This document shows positions 52,972 through 61,800 of a stretch of DNA of 64,000 nt, one piece after another. Origin of the DNA: JAWQFO01 sp033436665 (GTDB lineage Bacteria; Pseudomonadota; Alphaproteobacteria; Rhodobacterales; Rhodobacteraceae). The notes beneath the pieces were generated by a model that was not told the origin of the DNA, searched no databases, and worked only from the letters and a program-made list of their open reading frames with translations. Location: contig NZ_JAWQFO010000005.1 of NCBI RefSeq assembly GCF_033436665.1, positions 248,001 to 312,000 of the forward strand, read 5' to 3'. A program made the position numbers and the translations under genes. The first letter of the stretch is position 1. Each line of letters starts with the position of its first letter.

Positions 52972-53324
52972 AGATACTATCTGTTGACGAATGTGCCGAG
53001 GGGGTGACGGTCGAAAAGGCCGAGTTCGATCCCTTGTCCCTCGACATGCTGCCCTACGGTGTCTGGACGACTGCGGGCGGAACGGAAGTGATGTTCAACC
53101 GGGGATACCAAGGCGTCTGGATCAGGGACGAGAAGAAGCGCAACCCCCGCATGATCTTGAAGCCCAAGCACATGAGCGAGATCGCGAGGACTTCTTACAC
53201 CGAGAGGTATTTCCGGGATGACGGTCAGCACAACCCGCGCCATGATCGGGCCGCTCAGAGGCGTTGCAGGGAGATCATCGCGACTTTCATCACGGGCAAA
53301 TCCATCAAGGGATACCTGATCTGA
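52968..53324 (+). CDS. hypothetical protein coupled to the primase-helicase
   Basis: A 118-residue basic protein with an opening MKILSVDECAEGVTVEKAEFD and a KKRNPRMILKPKHM stretch. ATG overlaps the primase-helicase stop (ATGA). A DNA-binding role beside the origin repeats would fit, but is not shown by any motif I recognise. Confidence 0.6.
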   Translation: MKILSVDECAEGVTVEKAEFDPLSLDMLPYGVWTTAGGTEVMFNRGYQGVWIRDEKKRNPRMILKPKHMSEIARTSYTERYFRDDGQHNPRHDRAAQRRCREIIATFITGKSIKGYLI

Positions 53325-53330
53325 GGAATC

Positions 53331-53364
53331 CCCACACAGGTAAAGATTACCCACACAGGTAAAG
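53331..53364 (+). repeat. iteron-like repeat, first pair
   Basis: CCCACACAGGTAAAG occurs twice (53331-53345 and 53350-53364) at a 19-base period; the second copy extends to ATTACCCACACAGGTAAAG. A second pair with the same sequence occurs at 53726-53760. The core TTACCCACA differs from a DnaA box by one base. Likely binding sites for the element's replication initiator. Confidence 0.65.
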
Positions 53365-53390
53365 CGGCTCTCTCAGGGGGCCGCTTTTTT
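53361..53390 (+). terminator. intrinsic terminator after the replication genes
   Basis: AAAGCGGC (53361-53368) pairs with GCCGCTTT (53380-53387), followed by further T residues to 53390. It follows the primase operon directly and overlaps the end of the first iteron pair. Confidence 0.75.
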
Positions 53391-53400
53391 CGTTCTGGGG

Positions 53401-53690
53401 CTGAGTAGGGATCAGAGACCCCTGCTCACCCTCAAACCCCTTATTTATATGGCTTGAGCGGGGGTGAGTAGCTGAGTAGGCCCAAACCAACTTCGCGGAC
53501 GCCAAAGTGCCAGATTCCCCACAGAGCCGATTTTGGGGGCAAATCGACGGGAATCCGCCATTTTTCTCGGATTCTCAGATTCCTATTGTTTTATACCTTT
53601 ACCCCTGCTCACCCTACTCAGTGCGATATAACCTCTTGAAAAAAGGCCAAAAAAGCTGAGTAAGGGGGGTTACTCACCCCTGCTCACCCC
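53401..53690. repeat. second repeat family in the candidate origin
   Basis: ACCCCTGCTCACCC occurs three times (53418, 53601 and 53676 regions). CTGAGTA occurs at 53401, 53472 and 53656, and inverted (TACTCAG) at 53615-53621. At 53460-53480 the motif pair appears inverted as GGGGTGAG ... CTGAGTAGG. AT-rich stretches lie between (TTATTTATATGG; ATTGTTTTATACC). Direct and inverted repeats around AT-rich DNA are the layout of a replication origin. Confidence 0.6.
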
Positions 53691-53725
53691 TTCTCAACCC
53701 CCAGAACGGAAAAAATGCTTCTCGG

Positions 53726-53760
53726 ATTACCCACACAGGTAAAAAATTACCCACACAGGG
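53726..53760 (+). repeat. iteron-like repeat, second pair
   Basis: ATTACCCACACAGGTAAAA (53726-53744) and ATTACCCACACAGGG (53746-53760) repeat at a 20-base period, in the same orientation as the first pair 380 bases away. The two pairs frame the second repeat family. Confidence 0.65.
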
Positions 53761-53809
53761 GATTTAAGTAAGCAATGCTGACATTTCCTAAAAACTCTGA
53801 GGAACCGGG

Positions 53810-54230
53810 GCTCCGCGCACCCCCCGGACGCTCCCCAGCGTGGGGAAGGACCCGAGCGCCCCTGCACAGGGGGCAACCCACAGGGGGCACAGCACCACAG
53901 GCCCCCATGATCGCAGCCCCCCAGCACCACAGGGGCACAGCACCACAGGGGCACAGCACCACAGACGCACAGGCACAGCCCGGCCCCTCTGCACCACAGG
54001 CCCCAGCACCACAGCCCCCCCGGCACCACAGCCCCCAGCCTGCCCCAGCACAGCACAGCCCCAGCACAGCCCGGCCCCAGAGATCACGGCAGAGGATTGC
54101 CCCAGAGGCCCGGCCCCCTGCCTGCCCCCTGCCATGCCGTGCGACACAGGCCCCCCGCACCACAGACCCCCAGCCCGTGCGGCCCGGCCTGCCTGCCCCC
54201 TCTGCACAGGCCCGGCCCGGAAGCCCGGAC
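53810..54230. repeat. T-depleted, C/A-rich low-complexity tract
   Basis: The plus strand is almost free of T over about 400 bases and consists of shuffled CAGCACCACAGGGGCA-like words. Three tandem 16-base copies stand at 53922-53969. Because all stop codons start with T, every plus frame stays open here, and most minus frames too, so the long Pro/His/Ala-rich readings are not evidence of genes. It lies between the origin repeats and a recombinase remnant. Confidence 0.7.
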
Positions 54231-54690
54231 TTCAGGATCTTCGCCAGCGTCAGCCCCGGCGGCTGGCGACCCTCGAGGATGGCGCGTTGCAGAGCAGGGG
54301 CGAGGAAGGCCAGGCGGATCAGGCGGCGGCGATGCGGTGCACCGGGGGCCGCAGCGCGTATCGGAGCGCCACTTGGGTCGAAATCCAGCATGGCATCCGC
54401 CTCGCGGAGAGCCCGGATCAGGGCCGGATCGGGACGCCGCCCGTCGGATGATCCGGCGGCGTTTTGGTCTGCGCTGAATAGCTGAGGGCTGACGCGGGGA
54501 GAGTCAGTCGCATGTGATCCGGGTCGGCGGGATCGGTCTCGGCCGCTTCGCCCTGTGCGAGATTGCAGCGGAGACCGCGTAGATGCGCGATCGGCAGGGC
54601 CACGTCCAGCCTGTCGGCTTGGATCTCCAGCCGCAGGATCAGGTCGAGCGGCTGGGAAGGCGGTTTGGAACGCAATGCAGACAGCCTGCG
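54209..54690 (-). pseudogene. remnant of a large serine recombinase (C-terminal part)
   Basis: Minus-strand translation gives DPALIRALREADAMLDFD and then RLIRLAFLAPALQRAILEGR, ending GLTLAKIL, the end of alphaproteobacterial serine recombinases. A preceding fragment (LDLILRLEIQADRLDV ... DHMRLTLPA) from the same family lies one base out of frame, and the expected linker between them is missing. The N-terminal catalytic domain is absent, replaced by the end of the PLD gene at 54782. So this is a truncated, frameshifted relic. Confidence 0.7.
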
Positions 54691-54781
54691 CCAGAGCGAA
54701 TACCCTACTGAGATTCTACTGCTCCGCTTGAGCCGCCCCGAAGGCTTACACCGGCCATGCAGCATCGGTGGTCTGCGCGTC

Positions 54782-57259
54782 TTACGATGCTGATCGGGTC
54801 ACCGTTTGATCGGGTGCGAACAGGTTCTCGACAAACGACCGGTGGCCGTTCTCGATGGCCGTCGGTTCAATGCCGAGCTTCTCCGCATAGCGCGCGTTCA
54901 TACCCTCGATGATGGTCATGACATCATCACCGAGCAGTTCGGCTTTGGTCGGGAGTGTCATGGTGTAGGCATAGGAAGCGATCGGGCCGAGATACTTGGT
55001 GATCCGTGTCTTCTCGATTTCCGAGATCGAGGTATGCATGCAGGCCTGGAAGCACCAATAGCAGGTCGCCCAGCATTCGACGATGTCGTCCGGTATCTGA
55101 TCGTGCTCGTTGCTTAGATAGAGCTGGCGGATGGCCGGATCGTTGCCGCCGAACACGGCGAACAGCAGCCGACCCATGACAAAGGGCCAGCTGTTCGTGT
55201 CGCCTTCGGCAGGCAGGACCTGGATCGAGGAGCGCGGTGGTTGTTTGCCCTTCTTGCCTTCCGATCCCTTCCATGACGCAGCCGCGATAATCATCAGCAG
55301 TGCGCGCAGGCGCAGGATGTCGTGATTGTCCAGCTGTCCGGATTCCTGTCGGTCCTTGATACGCTGTCCAAACTTGATTGCTGCGCTGACGAGCTGGTCT
55401 TTGGTGGCTTTGCGCTGTGCCGCTTTGCGCTTGCGCGCCGCTTCCTCCCGCTCTTCCTCTTCCGGTGTCTTCTCGTCTTTCCCGAAGTCCGCGCCAGCGG
55501 CGATCGCGGCTTCCGCGTTGTCGGTTTCATCGCCGAGATTGAACGCATCGCGCATCAGGTCATCATCATCGGCGTCGTCAATCTCGTCGCGCTGTCCGTC
55601 CATGCCGAGAATGCGGTTCAGGAATCCGCGTACGAGCATGACTTCACTTCCTGCGAGGCTGTTATGTGTCAGGCTCGCTTGGGCAGTGCGCGGACGTCGT
55701 CCGGCGATAAATTGTTCGTAGCTCAGCACTTCATAGTGCGTCGCGGACTCCTCATCGTTGCCGTGACCGGCCTTCGGAATCGAGATCGGCGCTTTGCCCT
55801 TGTCTGCGTCCGGTTCGAGCCGTTCGAGGACATCGAGCACTTCCATCAGCATAAGACCGGCTTCGGTTTCTTCATCGAGACCGCGCAGGGCATTCTCCGT
55901 CTTGCGCGAGCGCGTTTCCCTGATGGCAGAGCTTAAGCGGTCGATGAGCGTGACAATGGCGGGTGCCGAGCGATGACCGTCAGCGAAGACCAGACGGGCG
56001 AAGGACGGCCTGACATCCGTCCCAGAAATCTGGAATCGCGGACTGCGCTCGCTATGCAGCGGCGACAAGGTGCAAGGGATTGCCGATCCGTTCTGGTCGA
56101 GCAGTTCGATGGTGCAACCGGTGGGATCGATGGAGGATGCAGGTCGCCAGACCAGCACATCGACCCTGACCTCGAATTGACCGGGGGCTTGTTCTGCCAA
56201 CTCTTCCAGCGGCAGATCGTCATCGAGTTCGGGTTCGTCGATTTCTGCGGGCTCGATCGTGTGCTCTTCATCGAGGACACCGGCGAGATCGAGCGCCTGT
56301 ATGATGGTGTCGGGCGGCAGTCTTCGATAGAGACAGACCTCTTCGTTCTCACCGACATAGCCCTCGCGACCGAGTGCCGCGAGCGTGCAGTTGGCGCTGC
56401 CGAGCAGAACGTGATCGGCAGTTTGGGTTTGCGCGATGATGGTTTTTGCGTGGATGAAGCGCCCTTCTCTAAACCCGTTGCGACGGTAGAGCTTCAGGTT
56501 GGGTAGTGCGCTTACGGCGTTCTTCGGGAATTGAACGACCGCAGGGTCGATCACCACTGACACCTCTTCGGGTGATAGCCGGTCGTTCAGAAAGGACAGT
56601 GCCGTAAGGCCCATGTCCCAATACGGGCTCACGACAATCAGCCGCGTCACCGGTTCGTCGATCAGATCGGCGAAGCGCTGGCCAATGCCGGTCTCGTTTC
56701 CGGTCGTCAGGAGCGCGGCTTCGGTCTGGTCGGCTAGGCCCATCTTCTCGGTCGAGGCGATCGCCTGCCGGAGCCACGGCGCTCTTGCCAGCATCCAGTC
56801 TTGCTGGCCGCGCAGTGCTTCCTGATCATTACCGACAAAGCGTGTCAGATAGTGCCATGCCGCTGCGACCATGCGCTGTTCCGCGGAATCTTCTTCGCCG
56901 CAGCTGATCGTCCCGACCAGTTCGAGATTTCCTGCAAGGCCTGACGAAGTAATGTTCGCCGAGCCGACGATGATGCGACCGCCCTTACGTCCGATTTGCA
57001 GGAACAGCTTGGGATGAAACACCTGGCGGGCGGTCGCACCCGTGACCGTGTAGAGCTTGCCCGCATGGTCCGGCAGTGTCGAAGCACCGGTGAGGGCGTG
57101 GGTCAGCATCCTTGCGTCGGGAACGACGATGTTGTTGCGACATCCCGCACCGCGAAGTCGCGGCAGAACGATATTCTCGTAGGCGTCGAAATCGATCCCG
57201 AAGGTCGTAAGGATGCTGGTGTGATAGCCCTTATCGGCAAAGCGCTCGTACAGTTTCAT
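54782..57259 (-). CDS. phospholipase-D-family nuclease-like protein, third gene of candidate defence operon
   Basis: An 825-residue protein with two HKD-type half sites: H82-x-K84 with GSAN at 99-102 (VFHPKLFLQ ... IIVGSANIT), and H270-x-K272 with GSAN at 287-290 (RFIHAKTII ... LLGSANCT). Two such motifs form one PLD active site, used by several DNA-cutting defence proteins. After about residue 340 it has an acidic region, a beta-rich domain, a charged coiled coil (EEEEREEAARKRKAA) and a helical C-terminal domain I do not recognise. ATG overlaps the stop of the preceding gene by four bases. Composition is AT-richer than the core genes. Confidence 0.75.
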   Translation of the reverse strand: MKLYERFADKGYHTSILTTFGIDFDAYENIVLPRLRGAGCRNNIVVPDARMLTHALTGASTLPDHAGKLYTVTGATARQVFHPKLFLQIGRKGGRIIVGSANITSSGLAGNLELVGTISCGEEDSAEQRMVAAAWHYLTRFVGNDQEALRGQQDWMLARAPWLRQAIASTEKMGLADQTEAALLTTGNETGIGQRFADLIDEPVTRLIVVSPYWDMGLTALSFLNDRLSPEEVSVVIDPAVVQFPKNAVSALPNLKLYRRNGFREGRFIHAKTIIAQTQTADHVLLGSANCTLAALGREGYVGENEEVCLYRRLPPDTIIQALDLAGVLDEEHTIEPAEIDEPELDDDLPLEELAEQAPGQFEVRVDVLVWRPASSIDPTGCTIELLDQNGSAIPCTLSPLHSERSPRFQISGTDVRPSFARLVFADGHRSAPAIVTLIDRLSSAIRETRSRKTENALRGLDEETEAGLMLMEVLDVLERLEPDADKGKAPISIPKAGHGNDEESATHYEVLSYEQFIAGRRPRTAQASLTHNSLAGSEVMLVRGFLNRILGMDGQRDEIDDADDDDLMRDAFNLGDETDNAEAAIAAGADFGKDEKTPEEEEREEAARKRKAAQRKATKDQLVSAAIKFGQRIKDRQESGQLDNHDILRLRALLMIIAAASWKGSEGKKGKQPPRSSIQVLPAEGDTNSWPFVMGRLLFAVFGGNDPAIRQLYLSNEHDQIPDDIVECWATCYWCFQACMHTSISEIEKTRITKYLGPIASYAYTMTLPTKAELLGDDVMTIIEGMNARYAEKLGIEPTAIENGHRSFVENLFAPDQTVTRSAS

Positions 57260-58845
57260 GCGGCACCTGCCGCTTCTGCGCCGAGATCAGTCAGACCCTG
57301 ACCGCCGACTAGATGGATGTCTTTGAGGAAGGTGATCGCGGGGCCAAGACGCGGGTTCGTGAAAACCGGCCCGTCCTTTTCGCGCAATCTGATCCGTCCC
57401 TCATCCATCTCGATGAGGAAGGTGTAGTCTCGCTGATAACGGAACTTGCGTAGCGCCACCCACATGTGGCGGCGTATGACCCGTTCCTCGATGATGTTTG
57501 CGATGATATCGGCAAACGGTGCCTTCAGGTTGCGATCGAGGAAGCGTGTCTCGCTCAATAGCGAACGGAAGGCATCGGGATTGAAGTGGCCGAGCTCGGC
57601 AGCGATATCGCGGTCGCCTTCCTGACTGCGCTTGTGGACTATCGCCAGCAATTTGACAGCCTTCCACGCAAGCTCCGGCGCGCATAATTTTTTGTCGTCG
57701 CGTCCGGCACCGCGCACAATGTCGCGTGAGAGAGACCATTCGGCTTCCGGATCGTTCGCGGCGTAGGCGTTGGCGGCAGGGGTCAGTTCTTCGAGGAAGC
57801 TTTCCCAGTCTTCTGGCCACGCGTCGGCAGCATTACGGATTTCATCGACGCACAGGCCGATGAGGCGCTCCAAGGTGATGCCAGCCGGAAAATTGCCCAG
57901 CTGATCGAGCGCGAATTTGAGCAATGTCTCCATCGCGATGTGGCTTAGATCATTGGCGTGATAGACCCACCAGCGCTGGCGCTGCGCTTCCAGTGCAGAC
58001 GATGTCAGATCGAGCGCACGGCCTTCGCTGTCGTGTCCCGCATAGAGAATCCAGCGGATTTCATCGGGCTTGGGTTCGCGGCCCAAAAGTCCCGCGACTT
58101 TCAGGATGAGCAGCACACTAAGGCGTCGTGATAGTGCTGAGGCATCCTCTTTGTCGGGCTCTTTGAGCAGGATGTCCTGATAGCGTGCGCGTTCCTCGCT
58201 CGCGGGATCGATCTCGGACGGTGCGAGCGCGGAAAACTCATCGAGCTCGGATATGCTGACAGAACCGCGCTGGATCACTTCGAAGAAGCGGCTGGCGAGC
58301 GCTCCCATCGCATCATCGAACACAGCCGCAAGCGGCTCGCCGATCTCTTCGGTGAGCACCGGTATGGGATGTCCTGCGGCGGTGAGGATGCCGATCTCGG
58401 AAACCTGACTGCCATAGGCAGCGCCATAGGCACCCCACGCTTGCTGGAGGTAATGTGTCTCGCTACCAGGTTCGGCGTCCTGCGCGAAATCGATGGTATC
58501 GCCGGTGGCATTGTTCAGTTTCTTGGTTGCCCAGTCGATTCCGGCAACACCGGTTTCACCGCCATGCCGATAGGCGATAAGGGCGTAGAGCGCTTCGGTT
58601 CGCCGGATGTAACGCTTCCATGTCTCGGGATTGGTGTCGCCGATATTCTGGCCGTAAGCCCGATTGAGCCATGCATAAAGACCGTAATAGCGCATGCGCA
58701 GCGTCACGTTACTGATGCCGGGCAGGAACGTCTGGTAGAGATTGACGCTGCTATTTTGCATGCCAAGCGGATCGAGCCCGTTCTTGTTCTGGTACTCCGT
58801 CCACTCCGGGAAATTCACCTGCTCGATGTCTGCTCCATCCATCAA
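57256..58845 (-). CDS. unknown protein, second gene of candidate defence operon
   Basis: A 529-residue soluble protein of unrecognised family. Its N-terminal part is strongly patterned: GLDPLGMQNSSVNLYQTFLPG followed by SNVTLRMRYYGLYAWLNRAYG, then RRTEALYALIAYRHGG; similar openings occur in unnamed proteins next to helicases. No catalytic motif stands out. It overlaps the helicase gene and the PLD gene by four bases each (ATGA), so all three proteins are made together, suggesting a complex. Confidence 0.7.
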   Translation of the reverse strand: MMDGADIEQVNFPEWTEYQNKNGLDPLGMQNSSVNLYQTFLPGISNVTLRMRYYGLYAWLNRAYGQNIGDTNPETWKRYIRRTEALYALIAYRHGGETGVAGIDWATKKLNNATGDTIDFAQDAEPGSETHYLQQAWGAYGAAYGSQVSEIGILTAAGHPIPVLTEEIGEPLAAVFDDAMGALASRFFEVIQRGSVSISELDEFSALAPSEIDPASEERARYQDILLKEPDKEDASALSRRLSVLLILKVAGLLGREPKPDEIRWILYAGHDSEGRALDLTSSALEAQRQRWWVYHANDLSHIAMETLLKFALDQLGNFPAGITLERLIGLCVDEIRNAADAWPEDWESFLEELTPAANAYAANDPEAEWSLSRDIVRGAGRDDKKLCAPELAWKAVKLLAIVHKRSQEGDRDIAAELGHFNPDAFRSLLSETRFLDRNLKAPFADIIANIIEERVIRRHMWVALRKFRYQRDYTFLIEMDEGRIRLREKDGPVFTNPRLGPAITFLKDIHLVGGQGLTDLGAEAAGAA

Positions 58846-61800
58846 CCTGTACTCTCTTCTAAAATGATCTCTTCTGCCGCTGCGGCGCTATCCATCTCAT
58901 CCGCGATTTCGAGGTAGCGGCAGAAGGCGTTGGCGAGTTGCATCTGGCGCGGTGTCTTGCAGTCGGCTTCGAAGACTTCAGGGCTGGCGATCAGTATGGC
59001 GACACACTGGGCGCGGGAGATAGCGACGTTGAAGCGGTTGGCGCTGTAGAGAAATTCCATGCCGCGCGGCGCATCGGCGTAGCTCGATGTTGCCATCGAG
59101 TAGATGGCAATCGGGGCTTCCTGTCCCTGAAACTTGTCGACTGTGCCGACGCGTCCACCGGGCAGTCGTTGCTGAATCTCGAAGACCTGCGCGTTGTAGG
59201 GTGTGATGACGAGGATATCGTCCAGCGTCAGATCGTGGGTGTCGCCGTCGCGGTCGATCCAGGTGGGATTGCTGGCAAGGATATCTGTCACCATCTGCGC
59301 GGTAATCTCTGCTTCCTCGATCGAATAGCTCTGGTTGCCGGAGTGCGGCACCGGCAGAAAGCGGAGTCCGCTGCCGCTGATCGGGCCGTCTGCCGTGATG
59401 GTTTGCTGTGCGCAGTCAGGCTTTGCGTGGAGCTTGCCATCATAGAAGAGCTCCGAGTTGAATGCACAAATCTCGGGATGCAGACGCCAGGTCGTTTCGA
59501 GGAAGAGCCCGCGCTCGGGGCTGATCGTGTGATCGTCGCCAAGGATATGCTCCAGTGCCGATACGTCGGTTCCGTCCGGATGCGAGCCTTGGGTCGGCTG
59601 GTCGAGTTGTTGCGGATCGCCGAGCAGGATGACCGTCTTCGCGCTTTGGGAAACCGCCAGCACATTCGCGAGTGACATCTGTGCAGCCTCATCGACGAAA
59701 AGCACATCGAGCGTGTCTGCGGCATCAGCGCGCGACCAGACATAGCTCGTTCCGCCAGCGACCTGGCATTGGCCTGAAGCCAGAGCGTCGAAGACTTCCT
59801 CGTTCTTCTTGGCGAAGATTAGGCGGTCCTGATCGGGTTCGCGCTCGCCGGGTTTTTGCATGCAGGTCAGGTCAACGCCCAGCTCTTTGGAGGTCTTGAC
59901 GACCTTATCGAGCAGATTGCGGATGACCTTGTGCGAGTTCGCCGTGATCCCGACTTTCTTGCCGTCCTCGACGAGGCGGCAGATCATATGCGCGCCGGTA
60001 TGGGTTTTACCCGTGCCGGGCGGTCCCTGAATCGGCAGGATGCCTCCGTCGATATGTTCGGCGATGCGGAGCGCTGCATCGAGCGGCTTTTCCCCGTCCT
60101 GTCTGGTCGGCTGGCCACCAATGCGCGGTGCTTCGCGCAGCAGAAGTGCGCGTCCTGACAGATAAGGTCCGTCGCCTTCGATCCCGTGCTCGGCAACATA
60201 TTCGCCGATGCGGAAGATCGCGGCTTCCTGTTCGTCGTGATCGAACTTCTTGAAGGCAAAGACCGCTTCGGGATGTTCGTCCTTGGTCTTGCCCATCTTC
60301 TTGATGTCGACGGTGCGCTCGTCCGCGTTGATCTCGACGATGCTGCCAAGAGTCTCTCCACCAGCGCTGCGCAGGTTTTCACCGCCGCGCAAGTCCGTGT
60401 CTTGCTGGACGAAGCTGTATCGGTGTGTTGGGATGCCTGTTTTGCTTTGGTCGATCGTGTCTATGAGGCTGAGGCCTGAAAGCGCGGCGCGCTCGTCGAT
60501 CAGTTCTTCCGGTGTCAGTGCCGACAGCCTGAAATATTCCCACCAGGTCGCCTTGCCCTCACGGCGGTGCCAATCCAGCAGATAGGCAAGCACCCATCTT
60601 GCTTGCTGTTCGTCGGGGCGCTCTTCGATATCGACCGGCACATCATGAGTAAGGCGTTCGATCAGTTCCTGGACGGCCAGATCGCGTGCGGTCAGTTCCT
60701 CGCTTGCTTGTTGTTCTGAGGGTGGCGGCCTCGGGACGTCATCGCCGCTATCGATCAGTTCCTGCCGTCGCTGTTCAAGCCAGTCCCGTAGCGCGATGGT
60801 AGAGGCGCAATCATCACGGTTGTAGGACTGGACGGTATTGCGGTCTTCGTCGCTGACGCTTTCGATGTCGCCGAGTTCAAGGCCTGCCTGAAGGCTGGCC
60901 AATGCCTGATTGGCATCGGGCAATGTGGTGTCTCGCTCATAGCCGTAGACCGGCTCCAGTTTCTTGATCGAATAGCTCTCGACGCCGACGCGGACGGCAT
61001 TGCGAACAACGCTGTAGAGATCGACCAGCACATGGCCGCGCAGCAGTTCATCAATCTGTGTCTCGCGGGTTGCGTAGCGTCCCATCAAGCGTTTGAGCGC
61101 AGCCGGTTCGTAGGGCGCATAGTGATAGATGTGCAGATCGGGATACTGCTCCAGTCGTTCACTGACGAAATCAACGAAGCGCTCGAAGATCACCTTCTCG
61201 GACTCGCGGTCAAAGGCCCAGTCGGCTTGGTAGCGCCACTCACCGTTTTCATCGCGGAAGATGTAGCCGAATAAATATTCGAGACCGTGTTCGCCGACAT
61301 GCGCATCACTCTCGATGTCAAAGAAGATGTCGCCCTCAGACGGTTCAGGCAGCAGGCAGAAACCGGCATCGCTGGTGACCGGTAGCAACTCGTAGAGCAG
61401 CGCTCCGGCTTCTCTGGACTCGATCTGAATCCGCGCTTGCTCGCGGACCTTCTCGTAGGTTTGCACCGCGCCGCGCTTTGGTTTCCAGGGCAAGGGTAGC
61501 GGGATAGAAGCGAGCGCAGTCGCGGTTGTGATGCCCCGTTCATTTAGTTCGGTCGTCTGGTTCTTACTGAGACCGGCGACCAGGCACAGATGGTCGTCTT
61601 CGCGGCGGCGCTGTTCGCACCGTTCGCGCCAGCGGCAGATATCGCAGTGCTCTTTCGGCTCGGGATATTGTGCTGGCGGCGCGTCATTTATGGTGGCGTC
61701 TTCGATCGCCGCCTTGGCCTTGCGGAAGTAGGCCGCGTAATCGGTAAACCTGAAGACCTGCGGTTCGAAGTTCGACCACGGCGCGACGACATAGACGTTC

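Noticed and set aside
53331..53760. CRISPR array
   Set aside because: Repeats are too few, spaced 19-20 bases with no spacer-sized gaps, and no cas genes are present.
53747..54485. Long open frames on both strands over the C/A-rich tract, giving Pro/His/Ala-rich or Gly/Cys-rich proteins
   Set aside because: They are open because the plus strand lacks T and so lacks stop codons; composition is low-complexity, frames conflict, and part overlaps a recombinase remnant on the minus strand.
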